Shown here in pieces: positions 1 to 9,290 of a stretch of 64,000 bases of DNA; position 1 is the first letter of the stretch, and every line of letters starts with the position of its first letter. Location of the stretch: the NCBI GenBank assembly GCA_963752695.1, contig CAVVZB010000001.1, forward strand, positions 310,001 to 374,000. The letters are read 5' to 3'. The notes beneath the pieces are model-generated. The model was not told the DNA's origin. It was given only the letters and a program-made list of their open reading frames with translations, and made no database searches. Both the position numbers and the translations under genes were made by a program. The stretch comes from Bog-113 sp963752695. GTDB taxonomy: Bacteria > Acidobacteriota > Terriglobia > Bryobacterales > Bryobacteraceae.

Positions 1-158
1 CCAACATCCAAGAGCACTACGGCATCCAGATGCCCTTTTCCGAGTTTCTGGCGTCGGTAGGTGAACGCGGGCAGCAGGACGTGAGCGTTTCTGAGCTGGT
101 GGATTTCATCGATACGAGCCTGAATCAGAAGCAACCGGCGGCAGAGGCCAACCGATGA
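1..158 (+). CDS. Acyl carrier protein, C-terminal part (gene cut by window start)
   Basis: An open frame enters from the left (first full codon at base 3) and ends at TGA 156-158. The residues match helices II to IV of an acyl carrier protein: a YGIQMPFSEF segment after helix II and VSELVDFIDTSL as the last helix. The phosphopantetheine-carrying DSL serine would lie just outside the window, so it cannot be checked. The stop overlaps the next gene's ATG (155-158), which points to one operon. It could be a free-standing ACP or the last domain of a larger synthase. The tail (KQPAAEANR) is short and polar. Confidence 0.65.
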   Translation, partial: NIQEHYGIQMPFSEFLASVGERGQQDVSVSELVDFIDTSLNQKQPAAEANR

Positions 159-1771
159 GCGTCAAGACGCTTTTGGTGGGCTGGGACGGCGCGACCTTCG
201 CGGTCCTGGATGAACTGATGGCTCAGGGGCAGATGCCCTTTCTAAAAAGTTTTCTGGCGGACGGCACGCGCGCCCGGCTGCGCACGATTGTTCCCGCACT
301 GACTCCTCCAGCGTGGACCAGCCTGATGACTGGCCGGACCCCGGGCTACCACGGCGTTTTCGATTTCTTCCGCTTCGAAGGGCAGAACAGTAAGCATATT
401 CGGTTTGCAACGTCGAGCGACGTCTTGACAGAAACCATCTGGGGTCTGGCTTCGAAGAACGGCATGAAGGCGGCGGCGATGAACTTCCCGTCGATGTATC
501 CGGCGCCGCAACTCTCGGGCTACGTCGTACCGGGCTGGGTGCCGTGGCGTCAGATGCGGCTGGCTTGCTGGCCGAAGGATTTGTTCGACCGCCTGAAGGC
601 TCTTCCGGACGTGACGCTTCGCGAGCTGGGGATGGATATTAAGCTCGAGGAGAAATCGACCGAGGGCGTCAGCACGCAAGAAGAGTACGGCCCCTGGATC
701 GAGTTCCATACGCGGCGCGAGCGGAACTGGTTTGAGATCTATCGATACCTGACCACGACCGACCCATCCGAACTGACCGCGGTGCTGTTCGACGGCGTCG
801 ACAAGATGCAACATCTGTGCTGGCGCTTTATCCGCCCGCAAGACGCGCAGCCCTTGACGGAACCGTGGGAATTCAAGATTCGCGAACTATGCCTGAACTA
901 TTACCGGCAACTGGATTCGCTTTTCGAGCAGATGGTCAACCTGGCGGGTCCGGACGCGAATGTGATCGTGGCATCCGACCACGGGTTCGGTCCGACTTAC
1001 GAAGTGTTCCACGTCAACAACTGGCTGGCGAAGAAGGGTTACCTGTTCTGGTCGGAAGCGGCCGCCAATGAAAAGCAGGACGCAATTCTAGGCGTGGGAC
1101 AAGTCGCGCGGCATACTTGGCTCTTGGATTGGAACCGGACGCTGGCTTTCGCCACCACGCCGACTTCTAACGGGATCAACATCGCGGTGAGCAAGGACGG
1201 GACCACGCCGGGTGTGCCGGCCACGGGATACAAGGCTTTTCGCGACAAACTCGTACAGGAACTTCGGGAAGTGCGTTCGCCGGAAGATGGCGAGTTGATC
1301 GCAACTGGCGTTTTCACGCGCGAGGAAATCTTCCCCGGTCCCGCCGGGCCGCTGGGTCCGGATATCACGATGGAGATGCGCGACGGCGGATTAGTTTCTA
1401 TTTTGCCGGGCAGTCAAATCGTGTCTCGCCGTCCGGTGGTGAGTGGCGCGCATCGGCCACAGGGAGTGTTCGGCGCCAAGGGTCCGGGCATTAAGAAGGG
1501 GTTCGACGCGGGAGAGATTTCGATTCTCGACGTGGCGCCGCTGATTCTGCACACGTTGGGGTTGCCGATTTATAGTGATCTGGAGGGACGAGTCCCGACA
1601 GAGATTTTCGAGGAAAAAACCATGGAAGAGAATCCAGTTCAAAAGGTCGCGGCTGCCGCTACCGGTCAAGAGCCCGAAGAGAAACCGGCCGAGACCGAAA
1701 CCACCGAGATGACCGAAGAAGACGAACGCGTGGTGATGGAACGCCTGCGCGAACTCGGCTACATCGAATAA
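155..1771 (+). CDS. Alkaline phosphatase superfamily phosphodiesterase/nucleotide pyrophosphatase
   Basis: A 538-residue protein of the type I phosphodiesterase family. Visible metal and catalytic elements are D11 in GWDGATF, the likely nucleophile T50 in PALTPPAW, the TGRTPGYHGVFDF segment, a VLFDGVDKMQH metal-site motif near residue 210, and ASDHGFGP near residue 275. The end (ERLRELGYIE) is typical of bacterial family members. The family cleaves phosphate mono- or diesters, sometimes sulfate or phosphonate esters; the substrate here is unknown. The gene starts inside the stop of the ACP gene. Its place among a sulfotransferase, hydrolase, SDR and glycosyltransferase suggests it processes a lipid- or polyketide-linked intermediate. 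No signal peptide is visible, so it is probably cytoplasmic. Confidence 0.85.
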   Translation: MSVKTLLVGWDGATFAVLDELMAQGQMPFLKSFLADGTRARLRTIVPALTPPAWTSLMTGRTPGYHGVFDFFRFEGQNSKHIRFATSSDVLTETIWGLASKNGMKAAAMNFPSMYPAPQLSGYVVPGWVPWRQMRLACWPKDLFDRLKALPDVTLRELGMDIKLEEKSTEGVSTQEEYGPWIEFHTRRERNWFEIYRYLTTTDPSELTAVLFDGVDKMQHLCWRFIRPQDAQPLTEPWEFKIRELCLNYYRQLDSLFEQMVNLAGPDANVIVASDHGFGPTYEVFHVNNWLAKKGYLFWSEAAANEKQDAILGVGQVARHTWLLDWNRTLAFATTPTSNGINIAVSKDGTTPGVPATGYKAFRDKLVQELREVRSPEDGELIATGVFTREEIFPGPAGPLGPDITMEMRDGGLVSILPGSQIVSRRPVVSGAHRPQGVFGAKGPGIKKGFDAGEISILDVAPLILHTLGLPIYSDLEGRVPTEIFEEKTMEENPVQKVAAAATGQEPEEKPAETETTEMTEEDERVVMERLRELGYIE

Positions 1772-1793
1772 GACGAAATAGAAAAGACGCCCT

Positions 1794-2663
1794 ATGCCCA
1801 AAATTACAGCCAACGGGATTCAGCTGCACTACATCACCGCTGGCGAAGGTCCTGACGTTATCCTGTTGCACGGCTTCCTGGGAAACCTGGCGGTTTGGCA
1901 TTTGTACATGATGCCGATTCTGCGCCGCGAGTTCAAAGTACTCACGTACGATCTGCGCGGACATGGCTACAGCGAGATGACGCCGACCGGGTACTCGCCC
2001 AAAGTTATGGCCGAGGACTTACTGGGTCTGATGGACGCACTTGGCATCAAGAAGGCCACGCTTATGGGCCACAGTTATGGGGCGGACATTTGCTTATACT
2101 TCGCGCTTAAACATCCGGATCGGGTAGATAAGATTCTGGCTTTGGAGCCCGGCCTCGCCGCGCTGGTAGAGGACCGGAAAGATCCGGAGTGGGTGGGCTG
2201 GAAGGCATGGGTGCAAAAGCTGGAAGAGTGCGGCATTGAGATTCCGGAAGATAAGAAGTCGGATGCCATGCACCTGTTGCAGCTCAGCCTGGAAACGCCG
2301 AAGTTTTACGGACCCGCGCGCGGATTGCCGCGCAATCGCGAGCCGCTGTTGAAGCTGCTGCGCACGACCACGCTGATCGATGATTACGAGACGATCGATG
2401 AGTTGACGATGGACGCGTTGGAGACCATTTACACTCCGGTGGAGTTGGTCTACGGCGATAAGTCGCACTTTCTGCAATCGTGGGAGCCGATCAAGAATCG
2501 ATTACCGAATTGCCAGTCGGTTTTGCTACCAGGCGGAGAACACTTCGGACCCTTGGAGCTACCGGAACTACTGACCGAGACCACGCTCAAGTTCCTCCGT
2601 ACGCCGGCTGATGAGTTGAATGCGGCGGGGCAGGTGGTTATCGCTGGTGAAAAGTCCGCTTAA
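1794..2663 (+). CDS. Alpha/beta hydrolase
   Basis: A 289-residue alpha/beta-hydrolase fold protein. It shows the oxyanion segment LLHGFLGN (residues 24-31), DLRGHGYSE, the nucleophile elbow GHSYG with S94, a likely acid D222 in YGDKSHF, and the catalytic H250 in PGGEHFG. Family members hydrolyse esters, lactones or thioesters. It lies 22 bases after the phosphodiesterase gene and three bases before the sulfotransferase gene, all on the same strand. In this setting it could be a discrete thioesterase or lactonase releasing or editing an acyl chain held by the ACP, but that is inference from context only. Confidence 0.85.
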   Translation: MPKITANGIQLHYITAGEGPDVILLHGFLGNLAVWHLYMMPILRREFKVLTYDLRGHGYSEMTPTGYSPKVMAEDLLGLMDALGIKKATLMGHSYGADICLYFALKHPDRVDKILALEPGLAALVEDRKDPEWVGWKAWVQKLEECGIEIPEDKKSDAMHLLQLSLETPKFYGPARGLPRNREPLLKLLRTTTLIDDYETIDELTMDALETIYTPVELVYGDKSHFLQSWEPIKNRLPNCQSVLLPGGEHFGPLELPELLTETTLKFLRTPADELNAAGQVVIAGEKSA

Positions 2664-2666
2664 TTC

Positions 2667-3659
2667 ATGAGCACCTCAGTGGCTGCCGAAGACGCCGCGC
2701 CCGATCGCAAACAGCTCTCGGTGATCCGGGATGTGACGTTCCAACCGGTGTTTATCGTGGGCGACCATCGCTCCGGCACCACACTGTTGCACCGGCTGTT
2801 GGCGGAGACCGGCTGCTTCAACTACGTGTCCGCATACCACGTCATCCGCTACGAGCATGTCCTGAGTGATTTTTTGGCTGGACGGACGGAAGCGGCTCAG
2901 CGCGAGGTGATGGCCGAGTTTCAACGGCAGGGCATCAAGGATCGCGTGATCGATAAGACGCCCGCAGTGCCAGAGGCTCCGATCGAGTACGGCTTCATTC
3001 TGTCCGATCCGTCGGACCAGCGCCCGCGGTTGACCGAGAAGACGCGGCCGAAGTTCGAGGAAATCGCGAAAAAGATCCAGTACGTTTCAGATCCGAACAA
3101 ATTACTGCTCCTGAAAAACCCCTGGGATGTGATTTGTTTTATGGACATTAAGCGCTGGTATCCAAATGCGCGGTTCGTCTTTATCCATCGCCATCCGGTG
3201 AATATATTGAATTCGCAGTTGCAGGCGTGGCGCAGCATGTTGGGATCGCGCAACGGCTTTGCGGCGATGATCGCGCCGTGGTATCGCGCCATGTATGAGC
3301 GGCCGCTTCAGCTGTGGGCCATGCGCGCCCTGGCTAAGCCGCCTGTTCGATTATGGGAGCGGCTGCTGGCGCATCACACCGCCAAGATGGCCAACTACTA
3401 CATGACGAATTTCAAGCTGCTGCCCCCGGGTGACGCCGTTGAAATTCAATACGAAGAGTTGTGCCGGACACCGGGAGCCACCATGGGGAAAATCATGGAT
3501 TTTCTGAATGCTCATCCGGCGCAACCGATCGATTGGGCGGCTAAGATCGCCCCGCGCGAACCGCGCTTGCTGCCCGAGGTGGTCCAGCTGTTTCATTCCA
3601 TCCGGGACCGAATCAAGCCCTACTTGGCTCTAAATCACTACACTTTGGATCCGAAGTAG
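2667..3659 (+). CDS. PAPS-dependent sulfotransferase
   Basis: A 330-residue sulfotransferase-family protein. The 5'-phosphosulfate loop RSGTTLLHR is at residues 35-43 and the 3'-phosphate site IHRHP...S is at 173-183. LLLKNPWD (147-154) is a typical family segment preceding the second site. These enzymes move sulfate from PAPS to hydroxyl or amino groups of lipids, glycans or small molecules. The start follows the preceding stop by three bases. Next to an SDR and a GT1 enzyme it predicts a sulfated final product. The acceptor cannot be read from sequence. Confidence 0.88.
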   Translation: MSTSVAAEDAAPDRKQLSVIRDVTFQPVFIVGDHRSGTTLLHRLLAETGCFNYVSAYHVIRYEHVLSDFLAGRTEAAQREVMAEFQRQGIKDRVIDKTPAVPEAPIEYGFILSDPSDQRPRLTEKTRPKFEEIAKKIQYVSDPNKLLLLKNPWDVICFMDIKRWYPNARFVFIHRHPVNILNSQLQAWRSMLGSRNGFAAMIAPWYRAMYERPLQLWAMRALAKPPVRLWERLLAHHTAKMANYYMTNFKLLPPGDAVEIQYEELCRTPGATMGKIMDFLNAHPAQPIDWAAKIAPREPRLLPEVVQLFHSIRDRIKPYLALNHYTLDPK

Positions 3660-3663
3660 CCCG

Positions 3664-4530
3664 ATGCCCGGCGCTACCGTGATCACGGGGGTCTCTTCCG
3701 GGCTCGGGTTGGAGACGGCCATTTATCTGGCTCAACGCGGGTTTACGGTGGCCGGAACGATGCGGAATCCGGCGAAGCGGGCCGAATTCGACGCCGCGAC
3801 AGCGAAAGCGGGAGTCTCAATCGACCTGGTACCGCTCGACGTCCAGGACCGGTCCAGTATTGAATCGGCGGTGGCGTCGATCCGTGGGAAACACGGCGCA
3901 ATCGAGAACCTGGTGAACAATGCGGGAGTGCAAATCCGCGGTTATTTTGAAGACCTCAGCGACGTTGAGATTCGGGGAGTATTCGACACCAATGTGTTCG
4001 GCGCGATGGCGGTAACGCGAGCAGTGCTTCCCTTCATGAGGGAAGCCAAACGCGGTCGGGTTGTATTTCTATCGAGCGTCGGTGGCCTGGTCGGATCTCT
4101 GGGCTTGAGCGCTTACTGTTCGTCGAAGTTTGCGCTGGAAGGTTTTGCGGAATCACTGGCGCTCGAAATGGCGTTGTTCGGCATCGGGGTGAGTCTGGTG
4201 GAACCGGGCATCATCAAGACCGCGATTTGGAACAGCAATCTGCAGGTGGCCGCGAAAGCGAAGGACGAATCCAGCCCGAACCGGGCCTATTTCGCGGAGT
4301 CCGAACGGTTGGCTGGATGGGCCGTCGAGTCATCTCCCATACGCAGCATTCACGTGGCAGAAGTGGTACATCGCGCCCTGACCGCGCGCAGTCCCAGGCT
4401 TCGTTATTTGGTGGGCAGCCGGCCAGCGGCTTTTCTGGCTGCTCGTAAGCTACTGCCGGCGGCGCTGTTTGAGCGGGTCTATCACCGCGCCTTGACCAAC
4501 AAGGTGAAACGCGCTTCCAGCGGCAATTGA
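3664..4530 (+). CDS. Short-chain dehydrogenase/reductase (SDR)
   Basis: A 288-residue classical SDR. It has the NAD(P) loop TGVSSGLG (8-15), NNAG (85-88), catalytic S138, and YxxxK as Y151 and K155. The length and the C-terminal extension resemble the SDRs that reduce retinol- or steroid-like or acyl substrates. It is separated from the sulfotransferase gene by four bases. A ketoreductase role on an acyl or polyketide chain fits the neighbourhood but is not shown by sequence. Confidence 0.88.
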   Translation: MPGATVITGVSSGLGLETAIYLAQRGFTVAGTMRNPAKRAEFDAATAKAGVSIDLVPLDVQDRSSIESAVASIRGKHGAIENLVNNAGVQIRGYFEDLSDVEIRGVFDTNVFGAMAVTRAVLPFMREAKRGRVVFLSSVGGLVGSLGLSAYCSSKFALEGFAESLALEMALFGIGVSLVEPGIIKTAIWNSNLQVAAKAKDESSPNRAYFAESERLAGWAVESSPIRSIHVAEVVHRALTARSPRLRYLVGSRPAAFLAARKLLPAALFERVYHRALTNKVKRASSGN

Positions 4531-4534
4531 GAAT

Positions 4535-5824
4535 ATGGCAAGATTTCTGGTCACAGCCTGGCATCCACCGGGACATCTTTACCCACAAATCGCGGTCGCG
4601 AACGCGTTGCGCGCCCGCGGCCATGAGGTGGCCTTCTATAGCGGTCCCGACACTGCGAAAGTATTACAGGGCGAGGGCTATCGGCTGTTCCCGTTCACCA
4701 AGCTCGACCAGGCGCATATCGACCGCTTGCTGTTCCCACCAGACCGCGATTCATCGGCACCGGCCCGCGGCTTCGGATTCACCAAACTCCTGCGCGAGTG
4801 GATGATCGAAACCATTCCCGATCAGGTGGAAGATCTGGAGGCCATCATGCGCGAGTGGAAGCCCGATGCCATTGCGTCCGAAGTGGCGATGTTCGGGACC
4901 ACGTTCATTCTGGGCGAGTTGGGCCGCATTCCGGTGGCGATCACATCCTTCATGCCGATCTGCATGATTCCCGGGCCGGACGCTCCGCCTTTCGGGCTCG
5001 GCTTGCCGAAGCCGCACGATTTCCGCACACATCTAACGGCCAAGGCCGTCGCCGTGGGACAGAAGATCGTCGGCCGCGCATTCCGCCAACGTTTGAATGA
5101 GATCCGCGTGGGATATGGCCTGCCTGCGATACGCACGACCGCACTCGAACACCTGAAGACGGTGCCGCTCTACATCATCCCGGCCACACCGGAATTCGAC
5201 TACGACCGGCACGATTTGCCGCCATCAGTGAAGTACGTGGGGCCGTACCTCTGGAATAAAGCGTCCACCATCACCGCGCCGCCTTTCTTGCAGACTCTGC
5301 GGCGAACCGTTCCGTGGGTGCATGCGACCGAGGGGACCATTCACGTGGGCGAACCGCTGGTGCTCCGGGCAACCGCGCAAGGCTTGGCGGGCTTGGAAAT
5401 GGAAGTGATCATGACCAGTGGCGGCGCGCGCGATCCGGAATCGATCGACCTCGGCGTGCGCGCGGCGAACGTACATTTGACCCGGTGGATTCCGCATAGC
5501 GACCTGCTCCCCCATACCGATGTGATCGTGACGACGGGAGGCGCGGGCACGGTTTTAGCGGCCATCCAAGCCAAAGTTCCCATGATCCTGATTCCGACCG
5601 AGTGGGACAAACCGGAACTGGCGCAACGCATCGTGGCGTGTGGCGCGGGGATCAGCATTCCGCCCGCGAAGGTAACTCCGAAGTCCATTCGCACCGCTGT
5701 GGAGCGGGTACTCGGCGATCCCGGTTACAAAGCCGGCATCACGCGCATTGCCGAGGCCGGAACTCGTTACGGTGGAGCGGAGCAGGCAGCGGAGTTGTTA
5801 GAGGAATTCTTAGGCCACCACTGA
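4535..5824 (+). CDS. GT1-family glycosyltransferase (macrolide/UGT type)
   Basis: A 429-residue GT-B enzyme of the family that includes macrolide and glycolipid glycosyltransferases. The N-terminal acceptor half begins with the typical PPGHLYP (11-17), where H14 is the candidate catalytic base. The C-terminal nucleotide-sugar half contains RWIPHSDLLPHTDVIVTTGGAGT and IPTEWDKPELAQRI. In most relatives the donor-site motif is HGG(x)G/NT; here it reads TTGGAGT (333-339), with Thr in place of His. It is the last gene of the run that begins at the left edge and lies four bases after the SDR gene. It probably glycosylates the hydrophobic product of this cluster. Confidence 0.87.
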   Translation: MARFLVTAWHPPGHLYPQIAVANALRARGHEVAFYSGPDTAKVLQGEGYRLFPFTKLDQAHIDRLLFPPDRDSSAPARGFGFTKLLREWMIETIPDQVEDLEAIMREWKPDAIASEVAMFGTTFILGELGRIPVAITSFMPICMIPGPDAPPFGLGLPKPHDFRTHLTAKAVAVGQKIVGRAFRQRLNEIRVGYGLPAIRTTALEHLKTVPLYIIPATPEFDYDRHDLPPSVKYVGPYLWNKASTITAPPFLQTLRRTVPWVHATEGTIHVGEPLVLRATAQGLAGLEMEVIMTSGGARDPESIDLGVRAANVHLTRWIPHSDLLPHTDVIVTTGGAGTVLAAIQAKVPMILIPTEWDKPELAQRIVACGAGISIPPAKVTPKSIRTAVERVLGDPGYKAGITRIAEAGTRYGGAEQAAELLEEFLGHH

Positions 5825-5864
5825 CAGCCAGCCCGGGGTGAGTGCGTTTTCCGACATTTGCGGC

Positions 5865-5870
5865 TACTAT
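5865..5870 (+). promoter_or_regulatory. Possible -10 element (TACTAT) of the LacI-type gene
   Basis: TACTAT ends ten bases before the ATG at 5881. There is no Shine-Dalgarno sequence between them, so a very short leader is possible. No convincing -35 box was found. Confidence 0.35.
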
Positions 5871-5880
5871 TAAATTCGGC

Positions 5881-6894
5881 ATGGATATCCGCGAGGTTGC
5901 CAAACGTGCACAGGTCTCGACGGCCACCGTTTCCCGCACCATCAACCGGCCAGGCTCGGTAACACCCAAGACCGCCGAGCGCGTCTGGCAAGTTATCCAC
6001 GAGCTGCGGTATTTTCCGAATACCCATGCGCGGTCGCTGGTATCAGGCCGTAGCCGCATTCTGGGGCTCTTAGTCTCCGACGTCACCAACCCGTTTTTCC
6101 CCGACCTCATTCAGGTGTTTGACGACCTGGCCGTGGAGCATGGCTACGAGGTGTTGATTAACTCTACCCGGTACGATCCCGCGCGTATGGCTTTAGCCGT
6201 AAAGCGCATGCTCGAAAGGACCGTGGAAGGCGTCGCCATCATGACGTCGGAAATGGACCCGTTGCTGACCGAGCAAATCGCGTTTCGTAATGTGCCGATG
6301 GTGTTCCTGGATGTGGGGGTGGAACAGGGTGGCGTATCCAACATCGTCGTAAATTACGAGCAAGGGGTGAGCGAAGCGGTTGCTCACCTACTCGCGCTGG
6401 GCCATACTAGAATCGCGTTCATTAGCGGGCCGTTGACGTTAAAATCGGCGGCTATTCGGCGGTCGACGTTTCTGCACTGCCTGCAGGCCGCGGGTATTGC
6501 GGAGGAGCGGCGGCAGTTGGCGCAAGGCGATCACACCATCGATGGCGGCTTTGGGGCGATGCGTGAACTGATGGAATCCCCAGTCCGTCCTACGGCGGTG
6601 CTCACGTCGAACGACCTAACGGCAATGGGGGCGTTACGGGCGGCGCGCCGAGCCGGTTTGCGGGTCCCTGACGATATCTCGATCGTGGGGTTCGATGACA
6701 TTCACCTGGCGGAGTTTACCGAGCCGCCGCTGACCACGGTCCGCCTGCCGCGGGAAGAACTGGCCAGCAAGGCTTTTCATGTCCTGATGCGCAACATACA
6801 GCGCGCCGGCGAGTGTAACGATTCCGAAGTCATCGCGGACCGGACCGTGCAGACTCGGCTGATTGTGCGCGAATCGACGGGACCGGTGTGTTGA
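5881..6894 (+). CDS. LacI-family transcriptional regulator
   Basis: A 337-residue regulator. The N-terminus MDIREVAKRAQVSTATVSR is a LacI helix-turn-helix (about residues 5-25) followed by the hinge helix region PNTHARSL. The periplasmic-binding-protein-like effector domain (about 60-335) contains ISGP, TSNDLTAMGAL and SIVGFDDI segments. An upstream in-frame ATG at 5842 would add 13 residues (MRFPTFAATIKFG), which are not part of the family, so the ATG at 5881 is preferred. It is 56 bases downstream of the glycosyltransferase gene and could control that cluster or distant sugar genes; no operator was identified. The ligand is probably a sugar or nucleoside. Confidence 0.9.
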   Translation: MDIREVAKRAQVSTATVSRTINRPGSVTPKTAERVWQVIHELRYFPNTHARSLVSGRSRILGLLVSDVTNPFFPDLIQVFDDLAVEHGYEVLINSTRYDPARMALAVKRMLERTVEGVAIMTSEMDPLLTEQIAFRNVPMVFLDVGVEQGGVSNIVVNYEQGVSEAVAHLLALGHTRIAFISGPLTLKSAAIRRSTFLHCLQAAGIAEERRQLAQGDHTIDGGFGAMRELMESPVRPTAVLTSNDLTAMGALRAARRAGLRVPDDISIVGFDDIHLAEFTEPPLTTVRLPREELASKAFHVLMRNIQRAGECNDSEVIADRTVQTRLIVRESTGPVC

Positions 6895-7177
6895 GAGCGT
6901 GAGCTTAAGGGACACTCGCTTCAGGTTCTTATGCGCATTTCGGCACCTCTATCTGAACCAGCCGTCCCGTATGAAGACTTTATCGCAGCCAACAGACACT
7001 TCCTGCGGTGCGCAAAAGAAAATCATGAGGTGGCTATTAACGTATTTGCTTAGGTCTTCTGCAAGCGTCCAGCTGAGGTCCGAGGACAGCGGTCGACGTT
7101 TGTTTGAAGTCTTGATGGATCAGTGACGCGCAGATTGTCCCTAACGGACATCCGCAGGTTCCCACCAGCAAACCAAG
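6895..7177. other. Intergenic region without recognised genes
   Basis: This is 283 bases between the LacI-type gene and the tRNA. The only open frame (6863-7126, +) overlaps the regulator in another frame, has no recognisable motif and no ribosome binding site. I see no repeat or clear terminator. Confidence 0.5.
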
Positions 7178-7254
<77 letters not shown>

Positions 7255-7326
7255 TTGAAAGAATAGCACGGGGTTGAATTCGAATCGTTATCTGCACGGT
7301 CACGGCTGGCCGCGCGTCAAGTCTAC

Positions 7327-7977
7327 GTGAATCGGTCGGCTGTGGCGTTGACGATGCTGTGTTGCGCAAGCTTGGGAGCGGCGGCAGCCAAGGTGCGTGA
7401 CGCCAAGCTGGACGCGCTTCTACATGGCGTCGAGCAGCGTTACAACCACGCGCGCACGCTTTCCCTCCACTTCACCGAGCGGTACGTCTCCGGCAGCCGG
7501 ACCAGGCAAACGGAAACGGGCACGCTCGCCCTGCGAAAGCCGGGACGCATGCGCTGGGATTATTCGTCGCCCGCCGGCAAGGTTTTTTTGTCAGACAGCA
7601 AGCATTTCTACCTCTATACTCCGGCCACGCAGCGTGTGGAAAAGACGCCGGTTCGGGACAGCGACGATCTGCATGCTCCGCTCGCGTTTCTGCTGGGAAA
7701 TCTGAACTTCTATAAAGAGTTCAGCGGCTTTTCACTACAGGCGGACGGGGCGGATCTATGGATCGCAGCGGAGCCCAATTCGGCCACTCTGCCGTATTCG
7801 AAGGTCGAATTTCTGGTCACGCCGGAATCGCGCATCCGGCGGCTGCGCGTAACGCAGGATGACCTCTCGGTGCTGGATTTCACTTTCGAGGACGAGCAGG
7901 TCAACCCGCCGCTCGGTCCGGAGATGTTCGTATTCCATCTGCCGGCCGGAGCTGAAATCGAGGATTCGTCGCAGTAA
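7327..7977 (+). CDS. lolA: LolA-like outer-membrane lipoprotein carrier protein
   Basis: A 216-residue exported protein starting with GTG. The N-terminus (residues 1-21, ending GAAAA) is a signal peptide. The rest follows the LolA pattern: a SLHFTERYV strand, GTLALRKPGRMRWDY (a very typical LolA segment), FLSDSKHFYLYTP and a LLGN segment. LolA carries lipoproteins through the periplasm from LolCDE to the outer membrane. The gene precedes a pilus/secretion operon with an 11-base gap. LolA-fold proteins can have other periplasmic roles, so the exact substrate is uncertain. Confidence 0.8.
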   Translation: MNRSAVALTMLCCASLGAAAAKVRDAKLDALLHGVEQRYNHARTLSLHFTERYVSGSRTRQTETGTLALRKPGRMRWDYSSPAGKVFLSDSKHFYLYTPATQRVEKTPVRDSDDLHAPLAFLLGNLNFYKEFSGFSLQADGADLWIAAEPNSATLPYSKVEFLVTPESRIRRLRVTQDDLSVLDFTFEDEQVNPPLGPEMFVFHLPAGAEIEDSSQ

Positions 7978-7988
7978 AACTTCCACCT

Positions 7989-9200
7989 ATGTCGGACTTC
8001 CTCTTAAAATACGCAGACACCACCGGAGAAATTCACCAGATGGTGGCCCAAGCCGGTTCGGAAAACGAGTTACGCGATCGCTATACCAAGCAAGGCTTCC
8101 TGGTGTATTCGGTCAAGCCGCGCGGTGCAGTTGCCGGGCTGGCGGCTGGACGGGTGGGACGCCCTAAGAAGATCAATATCGAAAAGTTTTTGATCTTCAA
8201 CCAGCAATTCGTGACTTTGATTCGGGCCGGCTTGCCGATCCTTAAGGCACTGGACTTGCTGGCCGACCGGCTGACCGACGCGAAACTCGGCCCTTACGTG
8301 CAGACCGTACGCGATGAGGTGCGGCGCGGCACCATGCTTTCCGAAGCTTTCCGTATGCAAGGCGTGTTTCCGAAGATTTTCGTCACCTCCGTCATGGCCG
8401 GCGAGAAAAGCGGCAGCCTTTCCGAGGTGCTCGATCGCTTCATCACCTATCAGAAGCTCGCGTTATCGGTGAGGAAGAAGGTGCTGGTCTCGCTCATGTA
8501 TCCGGCCGTCCTTATTCTTCTGACTATTGGACTCATCTTGTTCCTGGTGACTTACGTGGTGCCGAATTTTGCGGAACTGTACACCAGCATGTCCGCCAAG
8601 CTGCCGGGAATTACGCTGTTTTTGATCGCAATCGGAACAACGGCGCGTTCCTATGTGCTGCTGGGTGCGTTGGGTGTGGCTCTCGCGGGGGTTGCCTTTT
8701 ACTTCTGGGCGCGAACTCCGATGGGGAGCCAGCGCGTGGATCTGGTCAAACTCCGCATGCCGCTGTTTGGGGACATCTGGGTGAAGTACCAGGTTTCCCA
8801 GTTCTCGCGCGTGCTCAGCACGTTATTGACGGGAGGAATTCCGCTGGTGCAAGGGCTGGAAACTGCCGCCGATTCGCTGGGAACCGTTCTCCTGCGGAAG
8901 ACCTTGGACCGCGCGGGCCGGACGGTGCGCGAGGGTCAGTCATTGTCCTCCGCGCTAACCGCGTCGAAGATCTTCCCACCGCTCGCGATCGACATGATCG
9001 AGGTGGGTGAATCGACCGGTGCGCTGCCCCAAATGCTCAATAGCGTGGCGGAGTTCTATGACGAGGATGTCTCGACGAAGATGACCGCGGTGTTGTCATT
9101 GATCGAACCAGCCATCATGATCTTCATGGGAACGTTTGTGGCGTTTGTGCTGATTGCGCTCTATTTGCCGATTTTTTCGCTAGCCGACACCATTCGCTAG
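7989..9200 (+). CDS. pilC: Type IV pilus/type II secretion inner-membrane platform protein (PilC/GspF)
   Basis: A 403-residue protein with two T2SSF domains. The first starts near residue 65 (FLIFNQQFVTLIRAGLPI) and the second near residue 268 (VSQFSRVLSTLLTGGIPL). Each holds the GE(K)S motif (VMAGEKSGSL and IEVGESTGALP). Three membrane spans are visible, near 165-195, 215-240 and 370-395. This is the platform that the assembly ATPase acts on. It belongs with PilB, PilM, PilN, PilO and PilP-like genes downstream. The N-terminal 60 residues form a small extra domain seen in many PilC proteins. Confidence 0.92.
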   Translation: MSDFLLKYADTTGEIHQMVAQAGSENELRDRYTKQGFLVYSVKPRGAVAGLAAGRVGRPKKINIEKFLIFNQQFVTLIRAGLPILKALDLLADRLTDAKLGPYVQTVRDEVRRGTMLSEAFRMQGVFPKIFVTSVMAGEKSGSLSEVLDRFITYQKLALSVRKKVLVSLMYPAVLILLTIGLILFLVTYVVPNFAELYTSMSAKLPGITLFLIAIGTTARSYVLLGALGVALAGVAFYFWARTPMGSQRVDLVKLRMPLFGDIWVKYQVSQFSRVLSTLLTGGIPLVQGLETAADSLGTVLLRKTLDRAGRTVREGQSLSSALTASKIFPPLAIDMIEVGESTGALPQMLNSVAEFYDEDVSTKMTAVLSLIEPAIMIFMGTFVAFVLIALYLPIFSLADTIR

Positions 9201-9290
9201 ATGACAAAAGCCGACAATCGGTAGTACCGATTCGCTTGAAGGCGATCCGGCCCTATGTTACGCTCACAGAACCAATTGTAAGGATTGGCA

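Noticed and set aside
6863..7126. 87-codon open frame after the LacI-type gene
   Set aside because: It overlaps the regulator in another frame and has no motif or ribosome binding site.
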